A stretch of 64,000 nucleotides of DNA from Caldimonas brevitalea (GTDB taxonomy: Bacteria > Pseudomonadota > Gammaproteobacteria > Burkholderiales > Burkholderiaceae_C): NCBI RefSeq assembly GCF_001017435.1, contig NZ_CP011371.1:186001-250000 (forward strand), given 5' to 3'. The first letter of the stretch is position 1. Each line of letters starts with the position of its first letter. The notes below the pieces were generated by a model, which did not search any database, was not told where the DNA came from, and saw only the letters and a list, made by a program, of their open reading frames with translations. A program made the position numbers and the translations under genes. Shown one piece after another: positions 21,526 to 31,532 of the stretch.

Positions 21526-23025
21526 ATGACCACCACCTCCGTTTGGCACGGGACCGCGCCGCCCACCCAGTGGCCTGCCCTGGACGAAGACCTGCAGGTC
21601 GATGTCGCCGTGGTCGGCGGCGGCATCACCGGTGTGACCACGGCGCTGCTGCTCGCACGCACCGGCAAGCGGGTGGCGCTGCTGGAGGCCCGACGGGTCG
21701 GCAGCGCCGACACCGGCGGCTCGACCGGCAACCTCTATGCGACGGTCAGCGGGGGTGTCCACGCCTTGCGCGAGAAGTGGGGCGCCGAGGTCGCGCGGGA
21801 GGTGGTGGCCTCGCGCGCCGACACGGTGGACTTCATCGAGCAGCTAGCGACCCAGGCTGCCCGGGACGCTGCGGCCTTCCGTCGTTGCGGCATGTACGTC
21901 TACGCCGGCTCGGCAGAGGCCGAGGCGCAGGTGCACAGCGAATACGAGGCCGTCATCGAAGCCGGGTTGTATGCCCAGCTGATCGACATGCTGCCGCCCG
22001 GACCGCCTGCGGCGCACGGCAAGGTGCTGCGGATCGACAGGCAGGCGCAGTTCCATCCGATGTCGTATGTGCAAGCGCTGGCTGAGCAGTTGGTCGCCAG
22101 CGGAGGCCGTTTGTTCGAGCACAGTGCCGCGCTGGAAGTGAACACATCGACGAACCAGGTGCGCACCGAACGTGGCAGCGTCACCGCCGCGGAGATCGTG
22201 CTCGCGACACATTCGCCGAGCGGCTTTCACCTGGTGCAGGCGGGCATGGTGCCGCACCGTGAGTACGGCATCGCAGGGCCGGCACCGGGCGGCGCGTTTC
22301 CGCCCGGCATCTTCTGGGCGCAGGGCCCGGAGCGGCTGTCGGTGCGCAGCCTGGACACACCTCAAGGTCCGTTGCTGATCTGCGTTGGTGAGGATCACAA
22401 GGTCGGACAGCACGACGCACCCGAGGCCTTGGCGAGCCTTGCGGCCGCCGCACGGCGACGTGTGCAACTTTCCGAGGTTGCGTTCCAATGGTCGGCACAG
22501 AATTTCCAGTCGCCCGACAATCTGCCCTACATCGGGAAGGACACCTCGGGTTGCTACATCGCCACCGGCTTCGCGACCGACGGGTTGGTGTACGGGACCC
22601 TGGCCGCGCGCATCATCGCGGCCCAAATCCTCGGGCGAGAGCACCGCTGGAGCGACCTCTACAAGGCCACGCGGTTCACGCCGGTGAAGTCGGCCCGCAC
22701 CTTCGGCGAAGAGACCGTGGCGGTCGTCAAGGTGGTGGTGCAGGACTACCTGACGCGACGTCAGCACGAGGAGCTGGCGAGCCTGCAGCCCGGCCACGCG
22801 GCCATCGTGGACCTGCAGGGCGAGCGGCTGGCGGCCTATCGGGACCTGCAGGGCGAGCTGTCCGTCGTGTCGCCAGTTTGTACACACCTGAAGTGCATGG
22901 TGCACTGGAACCCGGTGGAGACGAGCTGGGATTGCCCCTGCCACGGCAGCCGCTTCGCGCCCGACGGCAGCGTGCTGCAAGGGCCGGCCATCGAGCCGCT
23001 GAAGCGCAAACAGGTGACGGCGTAG
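21526..23025 (+). CDS. FAD-dependent oxidoreductase with C-terminal Rieske domain
   Basis: A 499-residue fusion. Residues 1 to about 390 form a DAO/GlcD-like FAD oxidase: a dinucleotide motif VAVVGGGITGVTTALLLAR near residue 28, and a late YIATGFATDGLVYGTLAAR. The last 100 residues form a Rieske domain with both cluster half-motifs visible (CTHLKC and CPCHGSRF). Such fusions pass electrons between flavin and a 2Fe-2S cluster; the substrate is unknown. It has an AAGGAGA site and is divergent from the DUF4142 gene, so the two share a 178 bp regulatory gap. Confidence 0.88.
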   Translation: MTTTSVWHGTAPPTQWPALDEDLQVDVAVVGGGITGVTTALLLARTGKRVALLEARRVGSADTGGSTGNLYATVSGGVHALREKWGAEVAREVVASRADTVDFIEQLATQAARDAAAFRRCGMYVYAGSAEAEAQVHSEYEAVIEAGLYAQLIDMLPPGPPAAHGKVLRIDRQAQFHPMSYVQALAEQLVASGGRLFEHSAALEVNTSTNQVRTERGSVTAAEIVLATHSPSGFHLVQAGMVPHREYGIAGPAPGGAFPPGIFWAQGPERLSVRSLDTPQGPLLICVGEDHKVGQHDAPEALASLAAAARRRVQLSEVAFQWSAQNFQSPDNLPYIGKDTSGCYIATGFATDGLVYGTLAARIIAAQILGREHRWSDLYKATRFTPVKSARTFGEETVAVVKVVVQDYLTRRQHEELASLQPGHAAIVDLQGERLAAYRDLQGELSVVSPVCTHLKCMVHWNPVETSWDCPCHGSRFAPDGSVLQGPAIEPLKRKQVTA

Positions 23026-23042
23026 CGCCATACCCGGGCAGG

Positions 23043-23993
23043 TCAGGCGGGTGCCTTTTCCCCTGCTCGGGTCACCCAGCCTGCCGACGCGACGATGAGC
23101 AGGCCGCCGATCCAGCCCTGCAACGCCATCTGCTCGCCCATCCACAGGACGGCGATCAGTGCGCCCCACAGGGGCTCGCTGCCCATCAGCAAGGCCACGC
23201 GCGAGGGACTGGTGCGCGACGCCGCGTCGTTCTGCACGAAGAATGCAAACAAGGTGCACAGCAACACCAGGAAGGCCATGGCGGACCAGAACGACACGCT
23301 GCGCGGCAGCGATGGCCACGCGGTGCTGCCGTGGACGGCCAGCATCAGGATCGCCGAACCCAGCGTCATCACGCCCATCTGCACCGCGGTCACCGTGAGC
23401 GCGGGCAGCATGTGGCGTTGGCCGTACCGGCGCGTGAGGCAGACCATGACGCCGCGCAGGAACGCGGCGAGGACCATCAGGCCGTCGCCCCAGGCGAGAC
23501 GGGCCGATCCGCCTTCGTGCTGAAACGCCAGCAACCCCGCACCCAGTAGCGACAGCGCTGCAGCCGCCATCACCGCGAGGCTGGGCCGGGTCTTGAGCAG
23601 CCACCACTCGCACAGCGGCGTGAAGGCCACGCACAGGCTGATCAGAAAGGCCGCGTTGGAGGCGGTGGTCAGCGACACGCCGAAGGTCTCGCAGACGAAG
23701 ATGGCCAGCAGGTTGGCGCCCAGCATCGAAGCACCGGCCAGTGCCGCTGGCCAGGACGTTGTCGCGAGGCCGCGCAGGGCGGGCAGCAACAACAGGAACG
23801 TCAGGCCAAAGCGAAGCACCAGGAACTGCAGCACCGGCATCTGGCTGGTGGCGATCTTGGCAGCGCTGTAGCTGCCACCCCAGATCACCGCCACCAGAAG
23901 CAGCCACCACTCGACCGGTCCGAGCCGTGGCCATGTGCGGCGTGGCGCTCGCACCGCTCCCCCCGGACCTCGCGGCGTGGAGGTGGTGCTCAT
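23043..23993 (-). CDS. EamA/DMT-family transporter
   Basis: A 316-residue inner-membrane exporter with about ten membrane segments in two EamA repeats. The first starts WWLLLVAVIWGGSYSAAKIA and the second LAWGDGLMVLAAFLRGVMVC; the closing repeat has LLMGSEPLWGALIAVLWMGE. Family members export amino acids or metabolites. I chose ATG 23993. A 6-codon reading frame starting 17 bases upstream, with an AGAAGGA site, ends on this start (ATATGA), so initiation may be by coupling. It is divergent from the LysR-type gene, which probably controls it. Confidence 0.85.
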   Translation of the reverse strand: MSTTSTPRGPGGAVRAPRRTWPRLGPVEWWLLLVAVIWGGSYSAAKIATSQMPVLQFLVLRFGLTFLLLLPALRGLATTSWPAALAGASMLGANLLAIFVCETFGVSLTTASNAAFLISLCVAFTPLCEWWLLKTRPSLAVMAAAALSLLGAGLLAFQHEGGSARLAWGDGLMVLAAFLRGVMVCLTRRYGQRHMLPALTVTAVQMGVMTLGSAILMLAVHGSTAWPSLPRSVSFWSAMAFLVLLCTLFAFFVQNDAASRTSPSRVALLMGSEPLWGALIAVLWMGEQMALQGWIGGLLIVASAGWVTRAGEKAPA

Positions 23994-24107
23994 ATCTTGC
24001 GCGTGGGCATGACCCGTCCTTCTGAATGTCGTGAAGTTGTTGGTCGCGATTGTTCTGCCGGTCGCAGCGCTTGAATAGACTCGGCGCCAGAACAGGAGCT
24101 GTGCACG

Positions 24108-25046
24108 GTGAGAACAGATGACTTTCTGGAGGTGATGCACGAACTGGTGGCCTTTGTCCGCGTGGTGGAGTCCGGCAGTTTCTCGGCCGCGGCAAGGCGT
24201 CACGGGCAGACGCCGTCGGCCGTCAGCCGGCAGGTCGCTAGGCTGGAGCAGGCCATGGGTGTTTGCCTGTTGCAGCGCACCACCCGCCAGCTGCGTTTGA
24301 CCGAAGCCGGCCTGGAGGTTCTGGAGCGCGGTCGCGAGATGGTGGCTGCGGCGCAGGCCAGCCTGCAGGTGGCCGAAGGGCATGTCGGCACGCCCAAGGG
24401 CCTGGTGCGCATCAGTGCGCCCAAGGCGTTTTCGCGCCACGTGCTGCAGCCCGCGCTGCTCGACTTCCTGCAGCGTTTCCCCGAGGTGGATGTGCACATG
24501 CTGGTGGTCGACCGGTCTGTGGACCCGCTCCGTGAGGGGGTGGACCTGGTGATCCGGCTGACCGACGATCCGCCGCAGGGCATGGTGGCGAGGGCGCTGA
24601 TGCCGGTACGCCAACTGGTGCTGGCCAGCCCGACCTATCTGTCTTCCCACCCGCCGGTCTCCGCGCCGGAGGACCTGATGGCCCACAGCTGCCTGGCGAT
24701 CGGCGAACAGGAGCGCGACAGCCGCTGGCGTTTTGTGCGCGGCGACGACGAGGTCGAGGTGGCCGTCGCCGGCCGCTACACCGTCAACCACAGCGAGATG
24801 CGGCTGGCGGCGGTGGAGGCCGGCCTGGGCGTGGGTTGTGTGCCCGACTTCGTGGCCGAGGATGCGCTGAAGGCCGGGCGCGTGGTTCGTTTGCTGCCCG
24901 AGTGGGCCTTCGACACCAACTATCAGGGCCTCGCGCACTTGTTGTATTCAGCGTCCCGCTACACGGCGCCCAAGGTGCGGGCGTTGATCGATCACCTTGT
25001 GGCGACGCTGAGTCGGCCGGGGAGTCGGAGGGGGGAACCCGGCTGA
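24108..25046 (+). CDS. LysR-family transcriptional regulator
   Basis: A 312-residue LysR-type regulator. The winged helix-turn-helix occupies about residues 10-70 (FVRVVESGSFSAAARRHGQTPSAVSRQVARLE), followed by a linker helix and a periplasmic-binding-protein-like effector domain (GLVRISAPKAFSRHVLQPALLDFL). The start is GTG 24108, with AGGAG 9 bases upstream. The divergent EamA exporter, 114 bp away, is the likely target. No clear T-N11-A box could be picked with confidence. Confidence 0.9.
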   Translation: MRTDDFLEVMHELVAFVRVVESGSFSAAARRHGQTPSAVSRQVARLEQAMGVCLLQRTTRQLRLTEAGLEVLERGREMVAAAQASLQVAEGHVGTPKGLVRISAPKAFSRHVLQPALLDFLQRFPEVDVHMLVVDRSVDPLREGVDLVIRLTDDPPQGMVARALMPVRQLVLASPTYLSSHPPVSAPEDLMAHSCLAIGEQERDSRWRFVRGDDEVEVAVAGRYTVNHSEMRLAAVEAGLGVGCVPDFVAEDALKAGRVVRLLPEWAFDTNYQGLAHLLYSASRYTAPKVRALIDHLVATLSRPGSRRGEPG

Positions 25047-25233
25047 GTTCCTGGGAGCGCGGTCAGCATCGACACTTGCGGCAGCCGCTTGTGACCGGCT
25101 GGCTTCTCTTCCGGGCGTGGCCGGCTGTCGGGATACCGGTCGAAACCAGTTTGATCACCGCGACGCAGATGGCATGAGCGGCGCCACGACCGTCTGAATG
25201 CGCGCCTGAAAGCCGACAGATGGCCGGAAAAAG

Positions 25234-25286
25234 TGGCCAAGACCGATATTTTGCACCTATTGGACAAGACCAGTAATATTGCGACC
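25234..25286 (+). promoter_or_regulatory. hipBA promoter built on two direct repeats
   Basis: TTGCAC (25251-25256), a 17-base spacer and TAATAT (25274-25279) form a near-consensus sigma-70 promoter. Only 7 bases separate the -10 from ATG 25287, so transcription would start at or next to the start codon (leaderless mRNA). Two imperfect direct repeats cover it: TGGCCAAGACC (from 25234) followed by GATATTTTGCACC, and TGGACAAGACC (from 25261) followed by AGTAATATTGCGACC. They are good candidates for HipB operator sites. Confidence 0.6.
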
Positions 25287-25790
25287 ATGGACCATCCTGT
25301 TCGGCTTCCGGAGCAACTCGGTCAGCAGATCCGCGCGCTCCGGAAAATGCGGGGGCTGAGTCAAGCTCAGCTTGGCCGGTTGATCGGCGTCGGGCAGGCG
25401 CGCGCGGCCGAGATCGAGGCCAAGGCGGCCAGCGTCAGCGCCGAACAGCTCATGCGAGTGCTGCAGGCGCTCGGCGCGGAGTTGGTCATCCGCGCCGACA
25501 CGTCGGTGCCCGTCCAGCAGGTCGGCACCTCGACGCGCAAGCGCCCTCCCACGGGCACAGAGCAACAACTGTTGGCGAGCCTCGCGAAGCTGCTTGGGGT
25601 CTCCCCCCGCAAGCTGGCGCAAGCGATGAGCGAGGTCGCCGGGACGGGTCTCGAACAAGGCTGGCGTGACGAAGTGGTGGCACCAGCTGGGCCGACCGCG
25701 CGTACCGGGCAGGCCGCGCCGGCTCAACCCGAACCGGCCCCTTTGGTGCGTCCCCTGACACCATCAGATCCGCACAAGGGCAGCTGGTGA
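25287..25790 (+). CDS. hipB: HipB-like antitoxin (XRE helix-turn-helix)
   Basis: A 167-residue protein with an N-terminal XRE/Cro helix-turn-helix: LGQQIRALRKMRGLSQAQLGRLIGVGQARAAEIE, near residues 9-45, followed by SAEQLMRVLQALGAEL. The C-terminal half is a Pro/Ala-rich tail longer than in classical HipB (about 88 residues). It should neutralise HipA and repress the operon. ATG 25287 is preferred: it lies immediately after a strong promoter, and the upstream in-frame GTG 25233 would be outside the transcript. The stop overlaps hipA as GTGA. Confidence 0.87.
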   Translation: MDHPVRLPEQLGQQIRALRKMRGLSQAQLGRLIGVGQARAAEIEAKAASVSAEQLMRVLQALGAELVIRADTSVPVQQVGTSTRKRPPTGTEQQLLASLAKLLGVSPRKLAQAMSEVAGTGLEQGWRDEVVAPAGPTARTGQAAPAQPEPAPLVRPLTPSDPHKGSW

Positions 25791-27109
25791 GTGAGCTGGC
25801 CGTCTGGATGAATGGGGAGCAGGTCGCGACCTGGACCGAGCACCGCGGCGCCCACCGTCTGCATTACCAGCCGTCCTGGCTGGCATCACCGCGGTGCCGT
25901 TCGCTGTCGTTGTCGCTGCCGATCACGCCCAGCCTCGAGATCGCCGGACCGGCCGTCAAGCACTACTTCGACAACCTGCTGCCCGACAACAAGGACATCC
26001 GCGAGCGGGCCCGGAGGCGCTATGGCGCGAAGAGTACGGAGGTCTTCGACCTGCTCACCGCGCTCGGGCGCGACTGCGTCGGCGCGGCGCAGCTCCTGCC
26101 GCTCGACGCAACACCTGACGGATACGACCAGGTGCGATGCCGGCCGTTGACCGAGGAGGACGTAGAGCGGCGCCTTGTGGCGGTCACCTCGGACCGGCCC
26201 GAGGCGGTGGACGAGATGCAAGGGGAGTTCCGAATCTCACTGGCGGGTGCACAGGAGAAGACGGCATTCTTGTGGCATGAAGGGCAGTGGTGTTTGCCGC
26301 TCGGTGCTACGCCTACGACCCACATCATGAAGCTGCCTCTGGGGATCATCGGCGGGATGCGGCGAGCCGATCGACTCGAGTCGATCGAGAACGAATGGCT
26401 GTGTCTGCACCTGATGCAGGCCCTCGGCTTTCGCGTCGCGCAGACCGAGATGGCGAGGTTCGGAGATCAAAAAGTCCTGGTGGTGGAGCGGTTCGACCGT
26501 GGCAGGGTCGACGGCCGCGGCATCGCTCGATGGCCTCAGGAGGACTTCTGCCAGGCGATGGGCCTGCCGCCGTCGCAGAAGTACGAAAACGAAGGCGGGC
26601 CGGGGCTGGACCGCTGCCTCACGCTGCTACGCGGCGGGGCTGACCCTTGGAACGACCGGGCGGTGTTTCTGCTCGGTCAGCTGGTGTTTTGGATGCTGGG
26701 TGCCACCGACGGCCACGCCAAGAACTTTTCGGTCTTCCTGCACGCGGGCGACACCTATGCATTGACGCCGTTCTACGACGTGCTCTCGATCTATCCGATG
26801 GTCGGCAAGGGTGTCGGCGAGGTGCCGCCGCAAGGCGTGCGCATGGCGATGGGGGTGAAGTCCCGCAACAAGCACTGGTACCAGCACGAGATCCAGCCCC
26901 GACATTGGGCCAGCCTGGCAAAGAAGGCTGGCCTGCCCTCGCTGCTGGGGCAGATGGTGGCCCTGGCACATGCGGTTCCGGTTGCGATCGCCCATGTTGA
27001 GAGCGAACTACCCGCCGACTTCCCTGCCAGGATTTGGGACACGATCACGTTGGGGCTGCGCAAGCAGGCGCAGCACTTCCTGGCAGGTCTCGAGGCCGAC
27101 GAAGGCTGA
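25787..27109 (+). CDS. hipA: HipA-type Ser/Thr kinase toxin
   Basis: A 440-residue HipA kinase. E. coli HipA phosphorylates glutamyl-tRNA synthetase and induces persistence. The N-terminal subdomain includes GPAVKHYFDNLLPDN; the nucleotide loop is RISLAGAQEKTAFLW near residue 150. The catalytic loop is GATDGHAKNFSVFLH and the metal-binding Asp lies in PFYDVLSIYP. The N-terminal region is complete, so this is not the split HipT/HipS type. It begins at GTG 25787, overlapping hipB by 4 bp. Confidence 0.93.
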   Translation: MSELAVWMNGEQVATWTEHRGAHRLHYQPSWLASPRCRSLSLSLPITPSLEIAGPAVKHYFDNLLPDNKDIRERARRRYGAKSTEVFDLLTALGRDCVGAAQLLPLDATPDGYDQVRCRPLTEEDVERRLVAVTSDRPEAVDEMQGEFRISLAGAQEKTAFLWHEGQWCLPLGATPTTHIMKLPLGIIGGMRRADRLESIENEWLCLHLMQALGFRVAQTEMARFGDQKVLVVERFDRGRVDGRGIARWPQEDFCQAMGLPPSQKYENEGGPGLDRCLTLLRGGADPWNDRAVFLLGQLVFWMLGATDGHAKNFSVFLHAGDTYALTPFYDVLSIYPMVGKGVGEVPPQGVRMAMGVKSRNKHWYQHEIQPRHWASLAKKAGLPSLLGQMVALAHAVPVAIAHVESELPADFPARIWDTITLGLRKQAQHFLAGLEADEG

Positions 27110-27366
27110 CGGTGAGCGTTTGCGAGCCCGTGAACTCGGTACTGCCGGGGCTCTGGCCGCAGTCGAGTTGTCCCTTGATCTCCAAGGGAAAGCGGGTCAG
27201 GTCGGCGACGTCGCCCGATCTTTCTTCCAGGACCGCCGCCCGAAAGTCCTTCCAGTAGCGCTGCGCTGATTCCGGGCGGCGAGGTGGCCGCACTGCACGC
27301 GACCGCCGTGACAAGCAAGCTCGCACCACGTCGAGGAGGCGGTGCCGGCCGTTCCCGGTAGTTCAT
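27110..27366 (-). pseudogene. Frameshifted, truncated secreted-protein remnant
   Basis: On the minus strand an ATG (27366) opens a signal-peptide-like sequence, GASLLVTAVACSAATSPPG. About 26 codons in, the coding sense moves to another frame that reads ESAQRYWKDFRAAVLEERSG and then DVADLTRFPLEIKGQLD. The latter resembles a common small periplasmic family with a W-x-x-FR-x-AV...LTRFP pattern. The sequence then runs into the 3' end of hipA with no stop at a sensible place. This looks like a gene broken by a frameshift and cut off where the hipBA module begins. Family resemblance is from memory of the motif only. Confidence 0.4.
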
Positions 27367-27664
27367 AGAAATGACGTTTGGATTGGATGGAAAGGGACGC
27401 GTCAGGATGGCCCGCCGAACCGAACGGCCCGGAAAGCCCCAAAACAGCAGGGCAAGCGGCCCTGCCGAGCTAGTCAGCAATGGGTCGGAGGAGGAGAAAC
27501 ATCGGTGAGAACTTGCGCCGCCGCGGGCCCCCCAGACACCCGTGGCCGCGCCTGGTCACGGCCCAACGCGGCGCCCCAACGGTTTCCAAGTGAAGTGTCA
27601 GTTGCGCTCCCCGCAGGCACGAAGGCTGCATGTAGACCGTACTTCCCACCACGCGCGCTCCTCC

Positions 27665-28660
27665 ATGGACCTAGACAGCACCTACCCCCGGATGGTCGGC
27701 GACATCGGCGGCACCAATGCCCGCTTCGGCTGGCTCGAGCGGCCGGGGGACGGGTTGCGGAGCGTGCGCAGCTACCTGGCCGCCGACCACCCGACCTTGC
27801 TCGACGCGATGCGCCGCTACCTGGCCGAGGAGGCCAAGCCGGCGCCGCGCTGGTGCGCGATCGGCATTGCCAATCCGGTGGTGGGCGACCACGTGAAGAT
27901 GACCAACCACCATTGGTCGTTCTCGATTTCGGCGGTGCAGCGCGAGCTGGGCTTGGCGCGCTTCCTGGTCATCAACGATTTCACCGCGCTGGCGCTCGCG
28001 CTGCCCGGGCTGAGCCCGCAGGAATTGCAGCAAATCGGCGGCGGGGAAGCGGTCCCCGGCGCGCCGCGGGCGCTGATCGGCCCCGGCACCGGGCTCGGTG
28101 TCTCAGGGCTGCTGCCCGCCGGTGCGGGGCACGGGCTGGTGCCGCTCGATGGCGAAGGCGGGCATGTCACGCTGGCGCCGGCCGACGACTTCGAGTCGGA
28201 GGTGCTCGGCGTGCTGCGGCGGCGCTACGGTCATGTGTCGGCCGAGCGGGCCGTGTCGGGCCCGGGCCTGGTCAACCTGTACCAGGCGGTGTGCAGCCTG
28301 CAAGGCGCCGAGGCGGCGCCGCTCAGTGCGGCCGCCATCAGCGAAGCCGCCCTGAATGGGCGCGATGCTCACTGCGTGACCGCGCTGGAACTGTTCTGTT
28401 CTTTCCTCGGCAACGTCGCAGGCAATCTGGCCCTGACCTTGGGCGCGCGCGGCGGCGTGTTCGTCGGTGGCGGCATCGTGCCCAGGTTGGGCCCCTGGTT
28501 CTGGCGTTCCAGGTTCCGCGACCGTTTCGAGGACAAAGGCCGTTTTCGTGACTACCTGCGCCACATACCGGCCTTCGTCGTCGAAGCACGTGACCCGGCG
28601 CTGAGCGGTGCGGCCTACGCCCTCGAGGTGCTGCCGGTGCGGTCTTGCGCGGACGCCTGA
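27665..28660 (+). CDS. glk: Glucokinase
   Basis: A 331-residue Glk-type hexokinase that converts glucose to glucose 6-phosphate. The phosphate-1 motif is MVGDIGGTNARFGW near residue 10; the sugar-binding ELL/ND region is FLVINDFTALALALPGL; ALIGPGTGLGVSGL, LDGEGGHVTLAP and GGVFVGGGIVPRLG follow. ATG 27665 gives the family-typical short N-terminus. About 300 bases upstream hold no gene that I can support. It is monocistronic, followed by a 140 bp gap before the TerC-family gene. Confidence 0.93.
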   Translation: MDLDSTYPRMVGDIGGTNARFGWLERPGDGLRSVRSYLAADHPTLLDAMRRYLAEEAKPAPRWCAIGIANPVVGDHVKMTNHHWSFSISAVQRELGLARFLVINDFTALALALPGLSPQELQQIGGGEAVPGAPRALIGPGTGLGVSGLLPAGAGHGLVPLDGEGGHVTLAPADDFESEVLGVLRRRYGHVSAERAVSGPGLVNLYQAVCSLQGAEAAPLSAAAISEAALNGRDAHCVTALELFCSFLGNVAGNLALTLGARGGVFVGGGIVPRLGPWFWRSRFRDRFEDKGRFRDYLRHIPAFVVEARDPALSGAAYALEVLPVRSCADA

Positions 28661-28800
28661 CGTGAGGGCCGCAGTGGCAAGGGCTACGACAACGCCAGCC
28701 AGGGCGGGCAGGACCGCGACGGGCCGGCTCCCACGTCGGCCCGCTCGACGTAAGGGCCGCCCAGTCATTGCAGCGACAACTTGTTCAAGGGAGTGAATGG

Positions 28801-29532
<732 letters not shown>

Positions 29533-29690
29533 AGCGGGACGACGGCTCGACGAGCAACACCGATGGCCAGGCAGAGCACCGGCACCAGCCGCCGCTCTCA
29601 CTTGCTGGAGTTGCATTTTGTGATGTGAAGGCGAGCCGGGTGGGCCATCCTCGCCCCTTTCGTGTGTATCGGGTTCGAAAGGAGAGATCG

Positions 29691-30356
29691 ATGCGGCAGT
29701 TGTGGCAATCGGCAGGGCTCGGCCTTGTCCTGGCGCTGGCGCTGGCCGGCTGCGGCGGCGGTGGGGGAGGCGATGGGGGTGAGGGCGGCGACGCGGCCGG
29801 CGCTCCCGAGAGTTCGTCGACCGAAACGACGGGCGCGCCCCCAGTGAACAACAACCCGGCCGAGACCGGCGACCCGGCGCCGGCAGCCGGGCCCGCCGCG
29901 CCAGCGGCAGCCGCCGACATCACCTGCGGCCTGCCCAACTTCCGCGCCGATGCCTTGCGGCTGATCAACCAGAGGCGCGCCGCCGGCGCCACCTGCGGGT
30001 CCAACGGATACTTCCCGCCGACCACGGCGTTGGCCTGGAACGACCGCCTCACCGCGGCAGCCTACGGGCACAGCCGCGAGATGGCCACGTACAACTACTT
30101 CTCGCACAGGAGCCGCGACGGCCGCACGATGTCCGACCGGGTCACCGCGGCCGGCTACACCTGGTCGGCCGTCGGCGAGAACATCGCGGCCGGTCAGCAG
30201 ACCGTGGCGGCGGCGGTGGACAGCTGGATGAAGAGCGCCGGCCATTGCGCCAGCATCATGAGCGCGCGCTACCGCGACATGGGGTTGGCCTGCGCTTCGT
30301 CGTCGAGCAGCGACTATGGGCGCTACTGGACGTTCGACGTGGCCCGTCCGCGCTGA
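29691..30356 (+). CDS. CAP (SCP/PR-1)-domain lipoprotein
   Basis: A 221-residue lipoprotein. The signal peptide LGLVLALALAGC ends in a lipobox Cys, followed by a Gly/Asp then Ala/Pro-rich linker to about residue 78. The CAP domain covers the rest: ADALRLINQRRAAGATCGSNG, LTAAAYGHSREMATYNYFSHRSRDG, GENIAAGQ and AGHCASIMSARYRDMGLAC. The canonical CAP pocket His residues (GHS and SHR) are present. Extra Cys residues may form disulfides. A strong AAGGAGAG site precedes the ATG. The role of bacterial CAP proteins is mostly unknown. Confidence 0.88.
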   Translation: MRQLWQSAGLGLVLALALAGCGGGGGGDGGEGGDAAGAPESSSTETTGAPPVNNNPAETGDPAPAAGPAAPAAAADITCGLPNFRADALRLINQRRAAGATCGSNGYFPPTTALAWNDRLTAAAYGHSREMATYNYFSHRSRDGRTMSDRVTAAGYTWSAVGENIAAGQQTVAAAVDSWMKSAGHCASIMSARYRDMGLACASSSSSDYGRYWTFDVARPR

Positions 30357-30434
30357 TGAGGACCCGGCGCGGACCCACGGCGGTGCTTCGGGTGGCCTCG
30401 CCCCCGCGCCGGCGGGGCACAGCGCGGCTGGCCC

Positions 30435-31532
30435 TCAGGTCGACGCCGTGATCACACCGCCGCCCAGACACACGTCGCCGTCGTAGACCACCGCCGACTG
30501 CCCGGGCGTCACCGCCCATTGCGCTTGCGCGAAGTCCAGGCCGACCGACTCGCCGGCGCCGCGGCGCACCTCGCACGCCGCGTCACTCTGGCGGTAGCGC
30601 GTCTTGGCGGCCGCCGGGCCCGGCTCGGGCGGCCGGCCCGCCACCCAGCTGGTGTCGTCGGCCGCCAGGCTGCGCGACAGCAGCCACGGGTGGTCGTGGC
30701 CCTGCACCACCCACAGCGTGTTGCTCGCCATGTCCTTGCGGGCCACGAACCACGGCTCGTGGTCGCCGCCGCCGCGCGGCGCGCCCTTGTCCTTCAGTCC
30801 GCCGATGCCGATGCCCTTGCGTTGTCCCAGCGTGTAAAAGCTGAGGCCGACGTGTTCGCCGATGACCCGTCCGCGGTCGTCCTTGATGGGGCCGGGCTGG
30901 TTGGCCAGGTAGCGGTTCAAAAACTCCCGGAACGGCCGTTCGCCGATGAAACAGATGCCGGTCGAGTCCTTCTTCTTGGCGTTGGGCAGGCCGATCTGGT
31001 CGGCGATGCGGCGCACCTCGGTCTTGTGCAGCTCGCCCACCGGAAACAAGGTGCGCGACAGCTGCGCCTGGTTCAGCCGGTGCAGGAAGTAGCTCTGGTC
31101 CTTGGCCGGGTCCAGCCCCTTGAGCAGCTGGAATTCGCCGTCGCGCTCACGCACCCGGGCATAGTGGCCGGTCGCGATCTTCTCGGCGCCCAGGCGCATC
31201 GCGTGGTCGAGAAACGCCTTGAACTTGATCTCGGCGTTGCACAGGATGTCCGGGTTGGGTGTGCGGCCGGCCTGGTATTCGCGCAAGAATTCGGCGAACA
31301 CCCGGTCCTTGTATTCGGCCGCGAAATTGACGTGCTCGATGTCGATGCCCAACACGTCGGCCACCGAGGCCGCGTCGAGCCAGTCCTGGCGTGACGAGCA
31401 GTATTCGCTGTCGTCGTCGTCGTCCCAGTTCTTCATGAAGATGCCGACCACGTCGTGGCCCTGCTGCTTGAGCAGATAGGCCGAGACGGCCGAGTCCACG
31501 CCTCCGCTGAGGCCCACCACCACGCGTGTCAT
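30435..31532 (-). CDS. mnmA: tRNA-specific 2-thiouridylase MnmA
   Basis: A 365-residue enzyme that thiolates U34 in Lys, Glu and Gln tRNAs. The PP-loop is [18 protein letters not shown] at the N-terminus. The two catalytic Cys residues are in [12 protein letters not shown] and [13 protein letters not shown]. It has the inserted [20 protein letters not shown] stretch typical of proteobacterial MnmA. Its start overlaps the Nudix gene stop by 4 bp (ATGA). The same pair, nudJ-mnmA, is found in E. coli. Confidence 0.97.
   Translation of the reverse strand: MTRVVVGLSGGVDSAVSAYLLKQQGHDVVGIFMKNWDDDDDSEYCSSRQDWLDAASVADVLGIDIEHVNFAAEYKDRVFAEFLREYQAGRTPNPDILCNAEIKFKAFLDHAMRLGAEKIATGHYARVRERDGEFQLLKGLDPAKDQSYFLHRLNQAQLSRTLFPVGELHKTEVRRIADQIGLPNAKKKDSTGICFIGERPFREFLNRYLANQPGPIKDDRGRVIGEHVGLSFYTLGQRKGIGIGGLKDKGAPRGGGDHEPWFVARKDMASNTLWVVQGHDHPWLLSRSLAADDTSWVAGRPPEPGPAAAKTRYRQSDAACEVRRGAGESVGLDFAQAQWAVTPGQSAVVYDGDVCLGGGVITAST

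Noticed and set aside
21844..24195. A 783-codon minus-strand frame across the FAD/Rieske and EamA genes
   Set aside because: It crosses two well-supported genes in other frames and shows no domain of its own.
29660..29690. A tRNA-like GGTTCGAAA sequence
   Set aside because: It matches a T-loop by chance only; no acceptor stem or cloverleaf can be drawn around it.
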